A stretch of 64,000 nucleotides of DNA. Origin: Diprion similis. Taxonomy: Eukaryota > Arthropoda > Insecta > Hymenoptera > Diprionidae. The stretch is from the NCBI RefSeq assembly GCF_021155765.1, contig NC_060105.1, forward strand, positions 8,101,001-8,165,000. The letters run 5' to 3'. A program made the position numbers and the translations under genes. This document shows positions 57,516-64,000 of this stretch, piece after piece (position 1 is the stretch's first letter; every line of letters begins with the position of its first letter). A model generated the notes under the pieces. The model was not told the origin of the DNA. It did no database searches and saw only the letters and a program-made list of their open reading frames with translations.

Positions 57516-60500
57516 TTATTTCTTAGATTCCAGCCAGGAGTCAAGTTTGACAGAGTTATTTTCAAGCCATTTGATATTGTTAGATATAGTTTCCAAGGCT
57601 TGAGCTCTATAAGTCGCGCCGGCTCCTGCTTCCGGATACTTTGCAAAGAAAGCTAGCATTTCGTCGAGCTTGAGCTGAGTAGCGAAAGTTTTAGAAATTC
57701 CTGGAATCAGTTGTCCGAGATAGCGGTTGTTTAACGTGTAACGTTTGACCAAGATTTCCCAGTTCTCTCTAATCCAATCCCAAACCAGAGGCGTCCCGAC
57801 AGGATTAGCGGCAATGTTATTAATACAGGTAAAATAATCCTGAGATCTAACGTACTTTTCATCGATCGCCAGATTAATGAATCTATAAAAACATGTCATG
57901 TTAAAATAATCCAACTTTCATGAACACAACAAAGCATAATGAGCTTATTTTCAATACAGATAACGTGCTCTTACTTGTTCAGGATCCAAACTGATTTAAT
58001 TCCCGCCAAACCATGCATCAGTTTCAGTTTTTCTGTAGAATCTGTCTCATTGACAAATTTATCGAACATGGTGTTCCATTCAGCCTCTCCACCCACAGAA
58101 TTCATTCCTATAAAATAATAAATCATACATCGTATCATCTATTTTTTCTCATTGTCAATTTATAATTATAATTCACAACAGGGTACGCCATAAAATATAT
58201 TTCCTTCGAATTTCGACAAATCATCTATATAAATTGCCATTCAAGGAAATATCATCAGCTAGTTATGAACATACCATAGTAGTATATCAGAGATCGAACA
58301 TCAGAATGAGGGCGATTATCGTATGGATCATTTATCCAGCTAGTGAAGAGCTTTCCGGCTTCAGCCAAACACTCAGCATGACCAACCCTGCATGCTATTT
58401 CTAAGATGGTGGTGCGAAGACGGCTAGGTATATATCATTAAGTTGATATTAAGAGACCGGCGGAAGACATGAATGATATACTGCAATAAAATTATTACTT
58501 ACAGAGTGACATGACTTTCATCGACACCCACTGTCCATGTGACAGCTTCGTAGGTGCTGTTGACCAAGTTTTTTACGTAACTCTGAAAGCCAAGAGCTGA
58601 GTGAATTCAATGATGTAGTTATGGTCAATACAACTTGAAAAGATAACATAACATAAAGTAGTGGTTGGATTTTTGGTATTTATACATACTCTAAAACGAG
58701 TGGATAGGTCTGTCGAGACAAGTAGAGAGTTAATGGTGCTCAGTTTTGAAGCAGCGACCTTCCACGGGACAAAATGTGTCTCACCAATAAGATATGCAGT
58801 CATGTCCATTGCTATAGCATAGTCCAGCTCAGTAGCATCTGCTAGACTAAATGCATCTTCCAGTAGATGTGTTCTGTCCGAAGCAGAAAATGTCTGTGAA
58901 ATTAAACATTTTATGAGTGAATTTTTTAAATGATCTACTTTTTTATATTACCTGAATAATGATTCACTTGATATAATTTTGGGTTTTGCATAAATAGAAA
59001 AATTTACTGCAAATAAAAATTTCAATACCACTCTTACACTTGCTTTGTATTACCAAAAATTTGGCCAATTGATTATAATGACTTGTTGTGAAATTTTGCA
59101 GTATAGCTAGCGAAGAAGTTTCTCACCTTGTGGTTATATTTTAAAACGTTACTGAGTGCCATCCACTCAGCTTTTTCGTAATTCACACGATAATACCCAA
59201 TTTGATCTTTGTTTAATTTGATCCATTGTACTGACTCGTCAAGAGTAATAGACACTGAAATGTATCAGAACTAGGCTTATGAACCAATTTCATCAACATA
59301 GTATAATCATGTAAGATTTACATCTCTCGTAACTTACAGCTACTGGCATCCTTGTCAAACCATACCAGCGTTGGTTTGGAACTCGCACTAGTTGTGTAGG
59401 TAATGGGAATAGTCCATTTGTATCTAAAATAAAATCACTAAATTATTAGGTTCAGTCACTTAAAAAGCTGGGAATTGGTGAGAAGAATGTATCAGAAAAC
59501 TTGAAAATCTAACTAATTTGTGATAGAAATTCCAAATTCAAGACATGGCATAACTCCATACCCATAATTTGAATCACTCGAGTTATAGGCGGCTTTAGGA
59601 TCAGCCAGGAATCGTTTCTGGGTTAATATATAAACATTGCCATTTCTGACGACATTGACAACAGGAAATCCCATTTGCCTAGTCCAGGTGTCCATGATAT
59701 CTGTGATATGCAAACTTGAATCAACTGCATTTTGCAAAATGGAAAAGAGATCAGATGTCTCTGCATTTTGATACGCGTATTGATTCAGGTATTTAGTTAT
59801 TCCTGCGTAGAAAATATCAGAGCCAATAAAGTTATCGAGCATACGTAGAATGGACGCACCCTGTAATCAATAGAGCTTCTATTATAACTGGTTAGAATTC
59901 ATATGTAGTTACAATAATAAATTATAGCAAACCTTGTTATAAGAAATCACATCAAAGATGGCTGTTATTTCGTCAGGGTTACTGACGGTTTGAACTATTG
60001 AGTGCGAACTGAGAGTGGCATCAGTTTTGAAAACTGGGTGAACCAAATCAACTAAGAACTGATCCATCTGTAGGCACCAAAGTGAAAATTGAGTGTCAGA
60101 TTTTTAAATGTGATTTACTATCAGGAAAAAATCCATTAAAAATCGTTGATAATAATTAAACTACTATTTTACTATAAAATTGTGTTACTGACCATGCCCC
60201 ATTCCGGAAGTATAGCATCTGAGCTTTTAAACTCCATGTAGGTAGCAAATCCTTCATTAAGCCATAAGTCATTCCACCATGCCATGGTCACTGAAATCAT
60301 AGAAAGGTTTGAAAAACCAGTTTATATCATAGCTTGATACAAAGAAAAATTATGATCCAATTTTGTGGTTCTTACCAAGGTTACCAAACCACATGTGAGC
60401 AAATTCGTGACACACTACAGTGACGACACTCTTCATGTTGGCTGTGGAACTCTTAGCACTGTCGTACAAGAGACGTGCTTCTCTATACGTAACAAGACCC

Positions 60501-62981
60501 CAATTCTCCATCGCTCCAGAAACAAAGTCGGGAATAGCAGCCATATCTAAAATGAAACCAAGTGTATTCTAAATTTTTATTCATCCAGATGGAATAGAGA
60601 AATTCAGTGATAATGTGAAACTAGCCTATTTGAATACAAACCTAGCTTTGGCAGTGGATAGTCGATGTTAAATAAGTTAATGTAGTATTCTATAGCTTTT
60701 ACTCCAATGTCCAGTGCAAAGGCACCTTTCGATTGCTGTGCTCGTGTTGTATAAACACTTACGGGAAAAGTCCGTCCTGCAAGACCTTTGGCTTCTTCTG
60801 TCACAGCCACAAAGTCGCTTACGATGAAGCAAGCAAGGTAAGTTGACATTGGCACACTTTTGGCAAATGTAACTGTCGTTAAACCTGGCTCAGGTTTGTT
60901 TACTTCAGCACTCTGTAAGGTGCAAATGATAGAATAGAATGATATGAAATGTATATCACTTAATTTGAACTAAAAGAAAAACTAACAATCATGCAGTATC
61001 AATACAATTCTAACATTCTCTGGAAACAAAATGCAATATTACCTGGACATTCATGTTAGAAAGGGACGTGTAGCCATCGCCGGCTGGCTGTACGACTTTG
61101 ATTGAAAACTCTGCTTTGAATCCTGGTTCATCAAAGCATGGAAATGCACGCCTTGCATAGGTGGGTTCAAATTTTGATGTAGCGATTGCCCTAAAAAAGT
61201 CAGTGATATTTGATTGTAACTATTATTTACTATGCATTAAAGTAATTATCGCATGAATGAATATACTTTATTTGTTAAAAACAAGTGCGTTAAGTTTGTT
61301 ATATGGCAATGAAAGAGAAAATATGATAAAAATTGTAATCTATGAGCCAAATCTATTGACATTGATAGAAAGATTAAAAGATAGGTGAAAACATCTCAGA
61401 ACCTTTTACAGGTTGACAGTAGCGGATAAGATAATATATGATTGTGTTGATGAGTTGATTATAATCCCTCCTCTATTTACAACATCTTTAAAGATCAAGT
61501 CTTGATTGGTAATCACTTGTATACCACATGTGCACGTTTAAGGAGTTTTCAGAGTTGCTTACCTTGTTCTTTTTAATTCATCTTTGTAAGTACTGGAATA
61601 AAAGCCAACAATTTTATCTGGTTGCAAGGCCCCTTCAAATTCTAACGTGATATTATAAAGTCCAGGTTGAATTTCTTTTTTCGATGCGATTACCCATGTT
61701 TCTAATTTTTCAACAGCATAACTCTCTTGAATTTCAACTTCCCAATTTTTCTCGCGGCCAATAGTGACCACCTTTGTAGAAATGATATTCAAATCTTTCT
61801 GATGAAGGCAAATGTAGTCCCTTTTTTCTGATACATCTACTGCAATCGTAACGTTTCCCTTGAAGGTTCCTTTCGATAGATCAGGGAACAAGTACAAGTC
61901 ATAGTGTATCGGCTTTACATTTTTTGGCAACCGAAATGTTAAGCCATTCAGCGTCTCGTTCTGTGGCATGGTGACAAGGTAGTCACTTTTACTAGAATCT
62001 GTGGGCAAAAGTATTCTTCTTTGTTATGAACGACATATTATTAAGCTATATTTGTATTGAAAGGCTAAGCAAATGATATGGTGTTAGAGAAACATTTGAC
62101 TAAGTAAAGGTCAAAGACCAATAGATGTGTACCATATGTACAAATTTTGGATTAAACAGAGAATAACATTCTTTTATAGTCTAGTATTTCTTTGGTTTCT
62201 TTTTAATTACTCTGCAGTACGGACTCTTCTGATACAATACTTAAGGAATATATTTATTTTCTTGTTGTCAGATTGATTAAAAACATACTAGTGCACATAT
62301 TTTTGTTCTTCCACTGAATATAAGTATAAAACGTGTGACGTAAATTGAAAGTTTCTCTTGTTTACATGATATATGTTTGTTGAATGTCACAGGTAAAAAC
62401 GGCTGCACGTTATCGAGTTTTTTTGAGTCTGTTAAATCGTTACTTTTTTTGCACACTCAACTTTCTTAAGTCGCAATTGGAACGATTATTTGTATAAAAA
62501 GAAGAATCCCAGTAGCGAAGAGATTGTTGCTTTTATAACAAAATTACAAGTCATTGGAAAAGTTGATAAATAAGATTTGCCGCTGTTCTGATCTATTGCT
62601 ACCAATCGGATTCATTCTTTCATTCAATAGTTGCGCGCAGTTCTGCACTTGTTGTTCACCGTGTTGTTCATCGATATTTCGCCGCAAGTCTGAAGTGTCA
62701 GAATTACTTTGATCAACACCAAATTAAGTACGTATCTTACCGGCAAATGCTTCGGAGATGTCGTATCTGGCTTCCAGAAGTATAATGAAAGTGATCAGGC
62801 CGGCGCAGATTAAGGCGAGAACAATGCAGAGTCCACAAATAAAGTTGAACAATATTCCACCGGCTCTCCGCCGGCTCTTTTCCTTTGGCTCTGAATCAGC
62901 ATCGGAGTTGTGATAGTCGCTGTCGGAGTTTCTGAGCGAGGTCAGGCAGACGCTGCGCCCTCCAGCGTGATCATTCATCAT
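57516..62981 (-). CDS. M1 zinc aminopeptidase N-like, type II membrane protein, with a one-base frameshift
   Basis: Fifteen exons on the minus strand: 62741-62981, 61563-61998, 61043-61190, 60642-60912, 60376-60546, 60193-60290, 59933-60067, 59562-59860, 59338-59423, 59127-59254, 58690-58893, 58503-58583, 58275-58423, 57975-58107 and 57516-57882; about 981 residues. It removes N-terminal amino acids from peptides at the cell surface. A cytosolic head is followed by a signal-anchor helix ([20 protein letters not shown]). Then come [20 protein letters not shown], the exopeptidase motif SGAMENWGL, zinc site [12 protein letters not shown] and the distal Glu in WLNEGFATY. The ERAP1-like C-terminal half ends WLESKK with no GPI signal. 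Exon 58503-58583 is 81 bases but the flanking phases demand 80: SYVKNLV is read in one frame and [11 protein letters not shown] in the next. All other junctions are clean. The start is ATG 62979-62981. Confidence 0.9.
61999..62740 (-). other. First intron of the aminopeptidase gene
   Basis: About 740 bases between the signal-anchor exon and the first ectodomain exon. It is AT-rich and no coding or repeat structure was seen. Confidence 0.55.
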
Positions 62982-64000
62982 CAAACCACTCGATGAACAA
63001 TAATCCACTGTGCATGCGCGGATATTCGAAACAACTTTGCAGGATTCGTAGAACTGCGTCGATTTACTGGGTCACTGCATGTGTTGAGCGCATAGAACAA
63101 TCGCGGTCGAATGAAGAAATTGTGAAACTATGGGTGAAAGTTTATGCATATGAGTATGTCGATAATACCGTCAGAATCTAACTGTAAACACTGTACATCA
63201 TCTTTGAAAATAAACAGCATGTGTGTAGCAGCACAGTAAAGTCACCGAAGTCCGATGTAATTATTGACCTAGACTAATCTCAATGTTCTACAAAAACATG
63301 TTTTGAGATATTCAGAGACACGGTCTATTTTTCAAGACTTAAGTAGCAGGTTAATATCATTATTTTTAACTACTCGTGAGTGCAATTCGCGTAAAACCTC
63401 ACAGTTTAAGGTAATAGTCTTAATTAATTGATATCTCACAATGTTCAACCCGTGTACCACTTCACTCTATCCGTTTCCATTTGCAACTGAAATAGTCGTA
63501 CCTGCAAATTCCGCTACGCAATATACTTCTATGCACTAGTTTAACACTTCCACTTGGCGGATTGATCAGCGGTTTATCTGGCGAGACCAGCAAAACACAA
63601 CTCTCGTTTAATCGTGTACCCGATAACCTCATAGCTCTCTCCTTCAAGTAAGAGTAAGTCAAGTATGAATGGCTTATGAGGAGATGATGTCGTAAAGGTT
63701 TATAAAGAGCGAACGCGTGGGGGATGACTGTATGGCAGGTTCACGTGGGTTAACGCATAAACTTTGGTGCTTCGTCGACTAGCAGCTCTTGCGCATCTGT
63801 ACGTGCACAAAATTGTAATTAACGTTTAATTGGTGTTAATTTTCCTTGCAAAGGAGTTACACTAGGTGTTATCGTCAAGCGGTCAAAATGTCTAGAAATG
63901 TATTCGTCTATGTATCGCATATTTTCTCACCCATTATAAATTTTTTTATTCTTCAAAAACGAACGTGGAGAGAGAATAATTGAATTTAAGTGATAAATGC
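62982..64000 (-). promoter_or_regulatory. 5' region of the aminopeptidase gene, possible TATA box and leader exon
   Basis: TTTATA at 63699-63704 reads TATAAA on the gene strand (CTCTTTATAAACC). Downstream of it a possible leader exon ends at about 63502 with a CAG/GTACGA donor. That exon contains an open frame, but it does not clearly join the known ATG. No other gene is recognised up to the right edge. Confidence 0.35.

Noticed and set aside
58569-58575. A-AAA-AAC slippery heptamer (gene strand) as a programmed -1 frameshift explaining the aminopeptidase
   Set aside because: A -1 shift leads into [12 protein letters not shown], not into the homologous NSTYEAVTW frame, which needs the opposite shift.
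59514-59561. Extension of the aminopeptidase exon to a GT at 59513
   Set aside because: It would create a TAA at the junction. The donor at 59560-59561 gives [13 protein letters not shown], the expected family reading.

Overview
This window is eukaryotic nuclear DNA, almost certainly from an insect. The genes are intron-rich with short GT-AG introns. Orthologues of animal housekeeping genes sit next to an arthropod-type ZAD zinc-finger gene, and there are large non-coding tandem repeats. A hymenopteran (perhaps a sawfly-like species) is a guess from overall protein character only. No prokaryotic, viral or CRISPR features were seen. All exon structures below were worked out by hand from splice sites, reading-frame continuity and family resemblance, without transcript data.

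Layout. 1-2171 (+): 3' part of a germ cell-less (BTB/BACK) gene. 4873-7031 (+): SKICH-domain protein of the CALCOCO/TAX1BP1 type. 10556-17625 (+): very long coiled-coil protein with a possible N-myristoylation start and up to two alternative first exons at 7748 and 8296. 18555-21226 (+): secreted-type I membrane protein with five unusual four-cysteine Ig-like modules. 21761-25488 (-): ZAD protein with 13 zinc fingers. 26725-34075 (-): listerin (Ltn1), the ribosome-quality-control E3 ligase, head to head with an intronless cytoplasmic isoleucyl-tRNA synthetase (34660-38430, +). 39305-40612 (-): TMUB-type membrane ubiquitin-like protein, head to head with ALIX/PDCD6IP (41477-46103, +). 57516-62981 (-): type II membrane M1 aminopeptidase (APN-like), apparently carrying a one-base frameshift in one exon.

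Between ALIX and the aminopeptidase lies about 10.5 kb of tandem repeats: a 312-bp satellite (about 7 units), a 191-bp satellite (34 full units plus one partial, with higher-order duplication), a 39-bp minisatellite (6 units), then about two decayed 312-bp units. The order suggests that the younger 191-bp array expanded within or next to an older 312-bp array.

Functional themes are mostly protein quality control and membrane traffic (SKICH autophagy-receptor-like protein, listerin, TMUB, ALIX). This looks like ordinary neighbourhood rather than a gene cluster. The least explained items are the Ig-module receptor, the coiled-coil protein and the satellite complex.
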